A stretch of 64,000 bases of DNA from Dama dama (taxonomy: Eukaryota; Chordata; Mammalia; Artiodactyla; Cervidae): contig NC_083696.1 in the NCBI RefSeq assembly GCF_033118175.1, positions 40,161,001-40,225,000 on the forward strand. The letters are read 5' to 3'. Numbering within the stretch: the stretch's first letter is position 1; the number at the start of each line of letters is the position of its first letter. The position numbers were made by a program, and so were the translations under genes. The notes beneath the pieces were generated by a model. It did not search any database and was not told the origin of the DNA. It was given only the letters and a program-made list of their open reading frames with translations. Shown here in pieces: positions 21,598 to 31,569 of this stretch.

Positions 21598-21884
21598 CCA
21601 CATGTATTTAACTTATCCATTGAAAGTTGTTTCATTTGGGGCCATTATGAAATTAGCAGTTAGTTTGGGATTAACACACACACTACTATATATAAAATAG
21701 ATAATCAACAAAGACCTACTCTATAGCAAGAGAACTATACTCAATATTTTGTAATAACCTATAAGGGAAAATAATCTGAAAAAGAATATACATATATCTG
21801 AATCACTTTGCTGGACATCTGAAAGTTAATACCACATTGTCAATCAACTATATTCCAATTTTTAAAAAGTGCTGTGGGAAAAAA
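21598..21884 (+). mobile_element. L1 3' end flanked by a perfect 16-bp duplication
   Basis: AAAAGTCTGCCTTTGA occurs at 21582-21597 and 21885-21900. From about 21668 the insert is the L1 3' UTR (TTTGGGATTAACACACACAC; TCACTTTGCTGGACATCTGA; A-tail). Its first 70 bases are not typical L1. Confidence 0.82.
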
Positions 21885-21900
21885 AAAAGTCTGCCTTTGA

Positions 21901-22338
21901 TTTCTGTTAGATGATGTGTTCTCATCTAATGTAGCTAATCATTTCTCCATTATTAGGCTGTTTCCAATTTTACACTATTATGAAAAAAGTCACATTAACA
22001 TGTTTGAATACAGTATATTCTGTAATTTAAATTATTTCCTTAGACTGAATCCCCAAAATGGGATTAGTATAGTTAAGATGCATAAATGGTTATGACTTTT
22101 ATACATATATTAGGCCTATCAAAATGTTTTCTGTTTTTATTCTTCCAGAATATATAATATATACACATATAAAAATGTTAAAATGTAGAGCTAAGTAAAA
22201 TGAATTGGAAAAATAATAATCTTAACACCCCAAATAGCCTCTTTTGACATTTCCATATACTTCCCTCCACATTGTTCTGGGATCATTTTGTACACATAAA
22301 TCATATTTTTCATTTACTTTCACTTATTTCTTCACATC
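21901..22338. other. Old LINE-like AT-rich sequence
   Basis: Phrases such as CTAATCATTTCTCCATTATT and TAGGCTGTTTCCAATTTTAC recall old L1 3' regions; too diverged to name. Confidence 0.35.
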
Positions 22339-22348
22339 TTTAAAAATG

Positions 22349-22469
22349 CTTCTGGGGGACTTTCCTGGTGGTTCAGCGTTAAGGCTCCACGCTTCCAATG
22401 CAGGGGGTGTGGGTTCAATCCCCAGTTAGGGAACTAGGATCCCACCTGCTACACAGTGCAACCAAAAGA
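22349..22469 (+). mobile_element. CHR-2-type SINE with 10-bp target-site duplication
   Basis: GGGGGACTTTCCTGGTGGTT head. TTTAAAAATG at 22339-22348 and 22470-22479. Confidence 0.9.
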
Positions 22470-22783
22470 TTTAAAAATGAAAACAAGTAATTTACATAAA
22501 AAGCCGTCTAAAACCTAATTTTTAGTTACTGCAAAGTGGCCTGTTTTTTCACAATGGCCCATCATGTCTGTATCATATTTTATATCTTATTGGTGGTTAT
22601 TGGGATTCCGCCCCCCCCCCCAAAGCTTCACTATTATAAATGGCACTAGAGCGGTACCAAAAGGCCACACTTTCATGAGGAAGACCCCATCCCAGTGGGA
22701 GTCACAGAACTATAAACTGGACAGATCTACTGTACCTTAAGGGGTTCACGCCTCCAGCACCCTGTAACTGGATCCAGAATCAC
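22470..22783. other. Unassigned spacer with a C-run
   Basis: A run of about 12 Cs lies near 22609-22621. No gene or repeat recognised otherwise. Confidence 0.4.
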
Positions 22784-22938
22784 TCACACCCCCATTTTAC
22801 AGGTGAGATACAGTACATTCGAGAGAATCTCAGTGTCTAGTGCAAGTTCATAGACCTAGTAGGTATCAGAGATAAGAATGAAGATGTAAAAATCTAAAAG
22901 CCTTGATGCTGCTTCCACAGGTGATACAGCTGGATTGT
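22784..22938. repeat. 155-bp direct duplication, copy 1 (contains a diverged MIR)
   Basis: Aligns without gaps to 24371-24525 (offset 1587) with about seven mismatches, roughly 95% identity. The left part (CCCCATTTTACAGGTGAGAT) is antisense MIR. The duplicate extends past the MIR core through 'aatgaagatgtaaaaatctaaaag'. Confidence 0.85.
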
Positions 22939-22997
22939 TTACCTTCTGAAAACATTCTTATTTTTTGTGTTATTTAAAAACTAGGTGTGCATAAGAC

Positions 22998-23056
22998 ACA
23001 TGGGCTACAGTCCATAGGGTCGCAAAGAGTCAGACATGACCGGAACTAAGCAACAA
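22998..23056 (+). mobile_element. BovA/BovB 3'-tail fragment
   Basis: CACATGGGCTACAGTCCATA, GGGTCGCAAAGAGTCAGACA and AAGCAACAACAAAG. Confidence 0.8.
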
Positions 23057-23150
23057 CAAAGTATACACAGCTGATTCATTTTGCTATGCAGCAGAAACTG
23101 ACACGACATTGTAAAGCAACTGCTCCAATAAAAATTAATTAAAACCAAAC
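23057..23150 (+). mobile_element. L1 extreme 3' end
   Basis: GATTCATTTTGCTATGCAGC, AGAAACTGACACGACATTGT and CCAATAAAAATTAATTAAAA, directly after the BovA tail. Confidence 0.75.
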
Positions 23151-23159
23151 AAGAGAAGA

Positions 23160-23580
23160 TGATAAGGCAGACTTTATTCAAGGGAAATACTACAATGGGG
23201 CTTTATAGAAGGGGAGTGAGACTGGGCTCAACTCCAGATATAGCAGGGGCCAGTGGAGATTTACAGCCAAGGAATGGGGTCGTCAGATGGAAAATTACTA
23301 AGAAGAAACTTCAGGGTAAGGGGGACTCTGCCTAAACCAACTCGACAGGATTTTTGCTAAAGGCAGGCCAGGGTTGTAAGAGACTGAGTGTGAGGGATAA
23401 GGAATTTGCTCAGAAATCAAGGAAGTGTGATTTTCACTAAACTGACACAGCAGAATTCTTGCTAAGCAGAGGTGGACACGGAAGTCCAAAAGACAGGGCC
23501 TGGTTGAGAAGAGGGTTCACGGGAACCAGACTAGAATTAGGTCAAGGGGCAAATCTTTGTCAGGGTCCAAAGCAGTTATG
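23160..23580 (-). mobile_element. LTR-like fragment (tentative)
   Basis: 'ggcagactttattcaagggaaatac' then 'ggctttatagaaggggagtgagactgggctcaactcc' resembles an antisense LTR starting with its polyadenylation/U5 side. Its GA-rich remainder has no coding content. Confidence 0.35.
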
Positions 23581-23582
23581 CT

Positions 23583-23781
23583 TGGGACTTGCCTGGTGGT
23601 CCAGTGGTTAAGAGTTTGCTTCTCAATGCAGGGGATGCTGGTTTGATCCCTGGTCGGGGAGCTAAGATCCTACATGTCTTGTGGCCAAAAAATCAAAGCA
23701 TGAAACAGAAGCGACATTGTAATAAATTCAATAAAGGCTTTAAAAATAGTCCACATTTTAAAAAAATCTTAAAAAAAAACA
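23583..23781 (+). mobile_element. CHR-2-type SINE, full length
   Basis: GGGACTTGCCTGGTGGTCCA, TTTGATCCCTGGTCGGGGAG and TGTAATAAATTCAATAAAGG with a long A-rich tail. Confidence 0.93.
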
Positions 23782-23899
23782 ACAACCAAAGTAATTGTGC
23801 TCATGTGGGCCTCCAAATTGGGCCACATTTTTAGAGGAACTTGAGGGCACAGAGAGAAAGGTGACCTGGATGATAAAAGGTCTGGGAAACATGACATGA

Positions 23900-24100
23900 T
23901 TTCTTTCAAAAAACATTTATTTAGTCCCTACTATGTGCCAATTGAATAGTACAGACAATAAGAATTAAATTCCTGTTCCAAAGAGCTTTATATTCTGGTG
24001 TCAATATAGAGAAAGACTGAAGATAGCATATGAAAAAAATTAGCACGATAATTGCAGTATGACAGACACTGAAATATAGGGGGAATGTGGAGTGTTGCAT
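23900..24100 (-). mobile_element. L2-type LINE remnant (tentative)
   Basis: AAACATTTATTTAGTCCCTA, CTATGTGCCAATTG and the following 'aaagagctttatattctgg' follow the common L2 3' phrase 'tttattgagcacctactatgtgccag...gagctta'. Confidence 0.5.
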
Positions 24101-24145
24101 ATAATCTCTAGAGCAATCTATGAGGTAGAGGAAAATCAAGAGTTT

Positions 24146-24296
24146 GGGGGGTCTTCCCTGGCAGTTCTTTAGTGAAGACTGTGCAGTTCTTTGGTGAAGA
24201 TTGTGTGAAAACAATGCAGGGGGCAAATGTTTGATCCCTGATCAGGGAACTAAGGCTCCACATGCCACACAGTGTACCCCCCCCCAAAAAAAAAGA
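24146..24296 (+). mobile_element. CHR-2-type SINE carrying an internal tandem duplication
   Basis: Head TCTTCCCTGGCAGTTC and box-B TTTGATCCCTGATCAGGGAA. A 22-base unit (24161-24182) is repeated directly at 24183-24204 with two differences, just after the head. Confidence 0.82.
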
Positions 24297-24370
24297 GTGT
24301 GGTGTATCACAGAAACAGAGAAAACTTAGGAAATGAGGGAAAGACTGGTTGTGTTGAGTGCAGCTGGGAG

Positions 24371-24525
24371 TCACATCCCCATTTTACGGGTGAGATACAG
24401 TACACTCGAGAGAATCTCAGTGTCTAGTGCAAGTTCATAGACCTAGTAGGTACCAAAGATAAGAATGAAGATGTAAAAATCTAAAAGCCTTGATGCTGCT
24501 TCCACATGTGATACAACTGGATTGT
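24371..24525. repeat. 155-bp direct duplication, copy 2
   Basis: Partner of 22784-22938 in the same orientation. The identity stops sharply after CTGGATTGT on the right. The flanks are unrelated. Confidence 0.85.
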
Positions 24526-24765
24526 ATCACCTGTAAAAAGGAAGCTGAGAACAGGGAAGCAACTGCAGAATTCGGCACGATGGATGTCGTTTGTGACCAG
24601 AACACAAGAGCAGCTTTCACTGGCGTGCTCAAAATGGAAACCCAGCTAGGAGAAGGTTTCAGAGAGAAGGAGATGTGATACAGCAGAAACACCTTTCTCC
24701 CAAAGTTTGGCCATGAACAGGGAACAGAGAATGGAATGATATGCACAGAGTCAAGGAAGGATATA

Positions 24766-24987
24766 CAGTTGACCCTTGAACAACATGGGTTTGACCTGTG
24801 TGGGTCCAATTACATGTGGTACTTTTCAATAGTAAATATTACACAATCCCCAGTTGGTTGAATCCAAGAACGTAGAAACATAGATATGAAGGAAATATGG
24901 ATACCAAGCACTGATTGTAAATTATACTCAGATTTTTGAATCTGAGTATATCACCCTTAGCCTCCATGTTGTTCAAGGATCAACTAT
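24766..24987. mobile_element. Tigger-like (pogo) MITE with terminal inverted repeats
   Basis: CAGTTGACCCTTGAACAACA at the left and its inverse GTTGTTCAAGGATCAACTA at the right, flanked by TA. About 220 bases with no transposase. The inner part resembles MER2-type sequence. Confidence 0.78.
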
Positions 24988-26430
24988 ATTTTAAAAGATA
25001 GGAGGACACAATTGTATGCTGATGGGAAATATCCAATAGAGGAAGAGGAAGCAATGATCGGGAGTGAGGGAAGGTTGATAAACTCAGGCATATAATCTGT
25101 GAGATGGTAAGTGGAGATGGGTCCAGAGCACAGGTAGAGGACTTGGCCTTTGATTTGAACAGAGAGATTTAAAATACTTATAAGGACAGCATTGTAACTG
25201 GAAAAAAAATAGACAATATGAGTTTAGCTCCCAATAGGTCTGTAGATTTGGTGACAGGAAGATGTCAAATGCTTCCCTTTCCCTAGTGAAGTATGAGACT
25301 GAAGTTGAGCAGAACAGAACACAGGTTTGAGAAGAGATGAAATGATATGGAATACATTCCTTGGAATATGAGAACATATGTTGACTGGGGAAACTTAGCA
25401 AGATTGTTGGGCAGAGTGGGGTGCCCATCTGAGGTCTGTGCAAGCCTCAAACATTGGCTGTTACTAAGTTAAGTAAAAAATCTATTGGAAGAATGAGAGG
25501 GTTCACATGTTCCTAGAAAAAGAAGGGCTAGAGCACCAGGATCTAGCTTAGCACTGGGGGATCTCCAGAGCAAGAATACATGGATGGCAATTGTAGAATG
25601 CAACCACTGGGATGGATGAGTTCCATTCTCCCCGCATCGAAATCCCATGGAGAGAGCATCTGATTGGCCGGATGGAAGCCAAGAACAATGATTTAATTAA
25701 AAGTCTCATCAAGACTGCTCAGGGAGGGACAGCTACTTTGTCCAGGAAATCTGTGATGTGATTACACAAAGAAGAGGGAGAGGATGCTGGACAGACAAAA
25801 GCCAGGTAACTACTGTGTGGTCATGAGTTCACGTGAAACCAGTCAGTGGGACTGTGTGTTTTCTCCAGCAATACTCAGCATCTTTGGGGCGAGCTCAGAG
25901 AAAGTGGGTCATTGGGACTGAGCTAAGTAAACACTGTGGAATAGGAGCTATTACAGTAATTAGACCTTACACAACCGTGGGAGGAGCTGGGGAAGAAATG
26001 TCCAAATTTGGAGCTGAAGGATGAGAGAAAAGCCAGTAACCAGCTCTGGCTCTGGCGACATGTAGACATTGGCAGGCTTTCTGTAAGCTAGCCACATCCA
26101 GCAGCTGTAGTCAGATTACAAAGGGGGCTGAGAGAGACGTCCACACACAATCGTTGGTTCTCTGTGGTGACAGCTTTGGCGTTCACACCAATGTGTCCCG
26201 GGTGTCCTGGCGTCACCGTTGGCCAGCAGGGCCAGCAGTTGGGAAGAAGAGACCCAGAGCGAACCTCCGGCACTCTTGTGTCTGCCTCTAACCCGCAACT
26301 GCCTTCAGGCTGCGACAACTGCTCTTTCACTTTGCCTCCCAGTTCTTACACAGCGTTGCTTTGGGTCAGCTCTAGCCCCGAACTGTTCAAAGGGATTCTG
26401 GGAAACATGGTTTCCAGTGTAAATAATGCA
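24988..26430. other. Unassigned, possibly ancient dispersed repeat
   Basis: Parts such as 'gtgaaaccagtcagtgggactgtgtgttttctcc' (25833-25870) resemble a common old mammalian repeat I cannot name. Short frames only (up to 119 codons, minus). No gene called. Confidence 0.35.
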
Positions 26431-26605
26431 AAAACACATATAAAATAACATGAATATTATAAAATATTATTATTAATGAATAATATTATAATGCAATTAA
26501 ATAATATACAATCACTATCATGTTAATAAAAATAATTTAAACAATATAATTTTATAATAATAAAAATAATATAAAAACCCATATAAAAATACATCATGGT
26601 AAGGA
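26430..26605. repeat. AT-rich low-complexity tract
   Basis: Almost entirely A and T, with repeated TAATAT/AATAAT motifs. Confidence 0.85.
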
Positions 26606-27385
26606 TAATAGAAAACAAGAGAGACAAAAGGTTTAGTATATTTTCAGCGGAGTTACTATCATAATGGACCATAGAATCCAGAATATGGGGACCACATGAA
26701 TTGGCAGTGAGAAGCTCAAAGAATTATTGCATTAGAGGTGCTAGAGTATGCTAGCTATAAGGATAAAAAATGATAGTGGGTTATGAATTTGAGGTCTGGG
26801 GTGTGTTCTGATTACTGATGATTGGGAGGTCTAAGGTGGCTGAGGTGATGGAGACCAGAGAGTCGGAAGAATCATTCATGTGGATGTTGAGGTCGCTGAA
26901 AATGGGGGCCAGGAGGGGACCAAAGAGAAAGTCCCTGAGCGAGGCTGGAGCTGAAGTCCCTGTGAGTGCGTGGCAACGGGCAAGCTGTCAGGGACAGCAG
27001 TAGGACCGACGGAGACCGAGCTTGAACGAACTGGAGAGTTTCAAGTAGCAAAAAGGAGAAGAGGTTTTAAAATGGTGACGGAAAGCAAGGAGGGCTCCTG
27101 CTCAGTTCATGCCCTGAGGTCCGTGAAGACGAGGTGGGGTGGAATGCACTGTCTTCTGAGAGCACTGTGGGGGGTGGAGAGTGGGGGCCAGGGGCAGGAG
27201 CAAGAGCCACATTTCACCCAACAAAAGGAGGCGGAAGAGGCATTCAGGGAAGAGGTGAGGATACAGGGCACCCTGCCGAGCACTGAACATGTGCTCTAAG
27301 AGGGCATGATGAAATGTATCCCCAGAGGGGATGGGTGAGTCAGGGTAGTCGTAATTACATTACAACTTTTCAGTTGCAAGTGTCA
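26606..27385. other. Unassigned, GA-rich
   Basis: Frames on both strands (109 codons plus, 62 minus) lack domains. Possibly a continuation of the old repeat to its left. Confidence 0.35.
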
Positions 27386-27445
27386 GAGATCCAACTCAAA
27401 CCAGATTAATAATTTAATTAATTTAATTAATGAATGAAGATAATT
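27386..27445. repeat. (TTAA)n-like simple repeat
   Basis: Repeats of TTAAT at 27401-27430 directly beside the Tigger1 end. Confidence 0.7.
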
Positions 27446-27680
27446 TATTTGCTCATATACAGGCAGACCTCAGAGATATTGCGGGTTCAATTTCAGACCA
27501 CTGCAATAAACTGAATATTGCAATAAAGTAAGTGACATGAACTTTTTTGGTTTCCAGGTATAAAAGCTGTGTTTTTACAATATACAAGCTGTATAGTATA
27601 CAGTATCTGTACACTATACTGTAGTCTATTAAGTGTGCTATAACATCAGTCCAAGAAAACAGAGTGCACACTCTGAAAAT

Positions 27681-27893
27681 GTGCATGTGTGATCCGTGGC
27701 TTCAGTCGTGTCTAACTCTGCAGCCTCATGGACTGCAGACCGCCTGGCTCCTCTGTCCATGGAGTTCTCCGGGCAACAATACTGGGGTCGGTTGCCATGC
27801 CCTTCTCAAGGGGATCTTCCAGACCCAGGGATTGAATCTGTGTCTCCTGAATCTCCTGAATTGGAGGCAGATTCTTTACCACTGGGAAACCCT
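27681..27893 (-). mobile_element. Bov-tA SINE inside Tigger1
   Basis: GGCTTCAGTCGTGTCTAACT to the head remnant TTTACCACTGGGAAACCC. It breaks the terminal non-coding region of the transposon. Confidence 0.9.
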
Positions 27894-28507
27894 AATTTAA
27901 AATACTTCATTGCTAGAAAATACTATCTGAGTTGTCATTTTGCTGGTAGAGGCCCCGTTGTTAATGGCTGTTGACCGATCAGGGTGGTGGTTTCTGGGGA
28001 AGAGAGTGGGGGGGTAATTGTGACTATTTCTTTAAGAATAAGACCACAATGAAGTGTGCCACATCGACTGACCCTTCACAAATGATTTTTCTGTGGCACG
28101 CAATGCTGTTTGATAACATTTTCCCACAATTCTTTCAAAATTGGAGTCAATCCTCTCAAACCCGGCTGCTGCTTTATCAACTAAGCTTATGTAATGTTCT
28201 CAATCCTTTGTTATCATTTCAAAAATCATGGCACCTTCCCCAGGGGTAGATTCCATCTCAAGAAACTACTTTCTTCACACATCGATAAGCAACTCATTGT
28301 CCATTAAAGTTTTATCATGAGATTGCAGCAGTTTAGTCCCATCTTCAGGTTTCATTTCTCCTTCTCCTGCTATTTGCACCACCTTGGCAGTTTCTTTGCT
28401 ACTGAAGTCTTGAGCCCCTCAAAGTCATCCATGAGGTTTGGAATCAGCTTATTCCAAACCCTTGTTAATATTGATATTTTGACCTTGTCTCATGAATCAT
28501 TATGTTC

Positions 28508-28706
28508 TTTTCGTTCTTCCTTTCTTTCTTTCTTATGTGGACCATTTTAAACGTCTTCATCAAATTTGTTATAATATTGCTTTGCCTTATGTTTTGGTTT
28601 TGGTCACCAAGCATGTGGGATCTCAGCCTCCCAACCACGGATTGGACCTACATGCCTGGCGTTTTTGAAGGTGAAGTCTGAACCGCTGGACAGCAAAGGA
28701 AGCCCC
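28508..28706 (-). mobile_element. CHR-2-type SINE inside Tigger1
   Basis: TTGTTATAATATTGCTTTGC to GGACAGCAAAGGAAGCCCC. ATGTTCT on both sides (28502-28508 and 28713-28719) marks the insertion. Confidence 0.85.
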
Positions 28707-29518
28707 GCTAATGTTCTGAATGGCGTCTTGAATGGGAAATCCTCTCTAGCAGGTCTTCAGTTACCTTTGCCCAGATCCATCGGAGGAATCACTCTCTACA
28801 GCAGCAATAGCTTTTCAACATCTATTTCTTAAATAATAAGACTTGAAAGTCAAAATGAATCCTTGATTCTTGGGCTACAGAATGAATGCTGTATTAACAG
28901 GATTGAAAGCAACACTAATCTCATTGTCCACCTCCATCACAGCTCATGAGTGACCAAGTGCGTTGACAATAAGCAGTAACATTTTCCTGAGCAGTAGGTC
29001 TCAACGGTGGGCTTAAAATTTTTGGTAAACCATGTTGTAAACAGATGTGCTGTCCTCCTGGCTTTGTTGTTCCATTTATAGAGCACAAGCAGAGTCAGCT
29101 CAGCACTTTTTTGGAATGGTCAATGAACACTGGCTTCAACTTACTGTCACCAGCTGCATTAGCCCCTAACAAGAGAGTCAGCTTGTCCTTTGAAGCTTAG
29201 GAACCAGGCACTGACTTCTCCTCTCTAGCCTTGAAAATCCTAGATGACATCTTCCAATATGGGCCTGTTTTGTCTACATGGATAATCCGTTGTTTAGTGG
29301 AGCCACCTTCATTAGTCAACTTAGCTAGATCTTCTGGATAACTCGCTGTAGCTTCTACACCAGCCCAGCTGTGTCACCTTGTACTTTTGTGTTATAAAAA
29401 CAGCTTCTTTTCTTAAACCTCGTAAGCCAACCTCTGCTAGCCTCAAGCTTTTCCTCTGCAGCCTCCTTACCTCTCAGCCTTCATAGAACTGAAGAGAACT
29501 GGGATCTTGCTCTGGACT

Positions 29519-29631
29519 GCTGTTGTTGTCCAGTAGCTAGGTCATGTCTGACTCTCCGTGACCCCGTGGACTGCAGCTCACCAGGCTTCCCTGTCCTTCA
29601 CCATCTCCCGGAGTTTGCTCCAACTCATGCT
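29519..29631 (-). mobile_element. BovB-tail/BovA fragment inside Tigger1
   Basis: GCTGTTGTTGTCCAGTAGCT, GACTGCAGCTCACCAGGCTT and CTCCCGGAGTTTGCTCC. Confidence 0.83.
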
Positions 29632-30148
29632 GTGGATTAGGCCCTGGTTAAGGGAATGTTGTGGCTAGTTTGACCATCTCTCCAGACAACTGAAACTCTC
29701 GCCATATCAGCAGTCAGACTGTTTTGCTCTCTTATCATTCATATATTCAGTGGAATACCAGTTTTAATTTCCTTCAAGAACATTTCCTTTGCATTCACAG
29801 CTTGCCTAAGTGTTTGGCCGAGAGGTCTGGTTTTCATTCTATCTTGGCTTTCACTATACCTTCCTCACTAAGCTTAATCATTTCTAGCTCTTCATTTAAA
29901 GACACATGAAATCCTTTTCCCTTGAATGCTTAGAGGCCATTGTAGGGTTACTGACTGGCCTAATTTCAATATAGTTATGTTTCAGGGAATAGGGAGACTT
30001 GAAGAGGGTGGGGTGAGCAAGAGGAGGGGAGAGACAGATGGGGGGTGGATAGAGAAGAAGAAGGAAAAAAAAAGAAAAGGAGAGAGAGAGATATGGGGGA
30101 ACAGCCAGTCGGTGGAGCAATTATACCATACTCAACCTTTACCCCTGC

Positions 30149-30345
30149 TAGCTTGGCAGTAAAGAATCCACTTGCAATGCAGGAGACGTGGGTTCAATCC
30201 CTGTATCAGGATGATCCCCTAGAGAAGGAAATGGCAACCCACTCCAGTATTCTTGCCTGGGGAATGTCATAGACAGAAGAGCCTCGCGGTCCATGGGGTC
30301 GCCAAGAGTCGGACCTGACTGAGCAACTGAACACTCACACGCAGC
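30149..30345 (+). mobile_element. Bov-tA SINE inside Tigger1
   Basis: GCTTGGCAGTAAAGAATCCA to GAGTCGGACCTGACTGAGCA. The first bases of the tRNA head are missing. Tigger1 resumes after it with TTTACTGGTTAAGTTCACAG. Confidence 0.9.
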
Positions 30346-30375
30346 CTTTACTGGTTAAGTTCACAGTCTGCTGTG

Positions 30376-30741
30376 AGTCTGGCACATCCCTTCAGCCTCT
30401 CAGCTTCTCCAATGGCCTCTGTGTTGGCTCTGTTCTCAGGCAGCCTCTCCCCAACCAGTGAGCAGAGGGCTACCCAACGTCTCCAGGTGGATGTGGTCCT
30501 CACTGCCGGCTTCTCCCCTGCCACACCAGTGAAATCCCAACCTGAGCCATACATGATGGTTAACGTGGGGGCGTCTCTAAGTGGCCATGGTCCTGGGTCC
30601 ACTGCCCACCCCCGGTAGACAGGACCCACCAGAACCTCATGTTGGTGAGTAATGGAAAGGTTCTTCAGAGGAAGACTGTGATGCTGTCGTCAAGAGGAGA
30701 ATGACAGGGTACTGGATGGCAAAACATGGGCTCTTCACAAG
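30376..30741. other. Unassigned stretch
   Basis: Frames of 93 (minus) and 81 (plus) codons overlap. No domain or repeat recognised. Confidence 0.4.
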
Positions 30742-30948
30742 CTGTTGTTAGTCACTCAGCTGTGTCTGACTCTTTGTGCCCCCACAGACTCTATTCCACC
30801 AGGCTCCTCTGTCCATGGGATGACCCAGGCCACAGTACTGGAGTGGGTTGCCATTTCCTCCTCCAGGGGATCTTTCTGACCCAGTGATGGAACCCGTGTC
30901 TCCTGCACTGGCAAGCGGATTTTTACCACCTAGCCGCCAGGGAACTCA
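30742..30948 (-). mobile_element. Bov-tA SINE
   Basis: GCTGTTGTTAGTCACTCAGC to CACCTAGCCGCCAGGGAACT, full antisense copy. Confidence 0.92.
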
Positions 30949-31569
30949 CCAGGCTGTCCACGTGGGTGCCTAGATAGCAGGATGCAGCTAGGGTCAGGCT
31001 GATGCTGAATCACTGCAGACGCTGGGATTTGGACTTCTTGTGACCCCTGAGGAAAACAAGGATATGAGGCATGATGGGGCCGGCACTGATAACGTCTAAG
31101 GGGAAGTAGGCAGTCTTCACGTCAGCCTGAATACCCAGAGCACTGGAATGGGAACTGGGGCATGGCGCCACCTGGCGCCGCGTCAAGGCATAGCAGGGGA
31201 AACCAAGGCACAAAACGGCCTCCCCGCAGTGGCCTGCCCCTTGGACTCCAGGGAGTTTGTGGTCTAGGAGATGTAGGGAGTCATTTGCAAATGTCTGAAA
31301 GCAGTGGCGAGAAAAAGTTAAGGGCCATGGGGTTGACAGCGGCTCTTGGCAAGTTGCAGAACTCAGCTTTGAAAGAGGAGGCAAGGTAATCTACGTGACT
31401 CCAGAGCAAAATCAGCAGCTGTGTGTGCGAGCGGGAGGAAGGTTTTGAGCTAATAATTACAAGCAGAACTGTCTAAGGAAGAAGTGGCTTTCTTCCAAGG
31501 CAGCGAGTTCCCTGTGCCTAGAACTGTTTAAGTGGTGATTTGAATGCTTCTAGTCAGAGATAGTTTTTT
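30949..31569. other. Unassigned stretch
   Basis: A 124-codon minus frame (31010-31384) shows no family resemblance. No repeat recognised. Confidence 0.4.

Larger units (their letters stand above)
27460..30375 (-). pseudogene. Fossil Tigger1-type (TcMar/pogo) DNA transposon with broken transposase
   Basis: The left terminal repeat begins with CAGGCAGACCTCAGAGATAT directly after a TA dinucleotide. Sequence then follows Tigger1 in antisense order across about 2.2 kb of element: ACACTATACTGTAGTCTATT, ATCAGGGTGGTGGTTTCTGG, GCATTAGCCCCTAACAAGAG, TCATTTCTAGCTCTTCATTT. The transposase start is recognisable at 29940 reading leftwards (MASK...), but stops, indels and four inserts (27681-27893, 28508-28706, 29519-29631, 30149-30345) destroy it. 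Tigger1 was active in early eutherians. The transposase was a DDE enzyme with an N-terminal CENP-B-like DNA-binding domain. The right inverted repeat is not found. Confidence 0.88.

Noticed and set aside
22609..22621. C-run as i-motif or regulatory element
   Set aside because: A single homopolymer run without additional C-tracts, prone to sequencing error.
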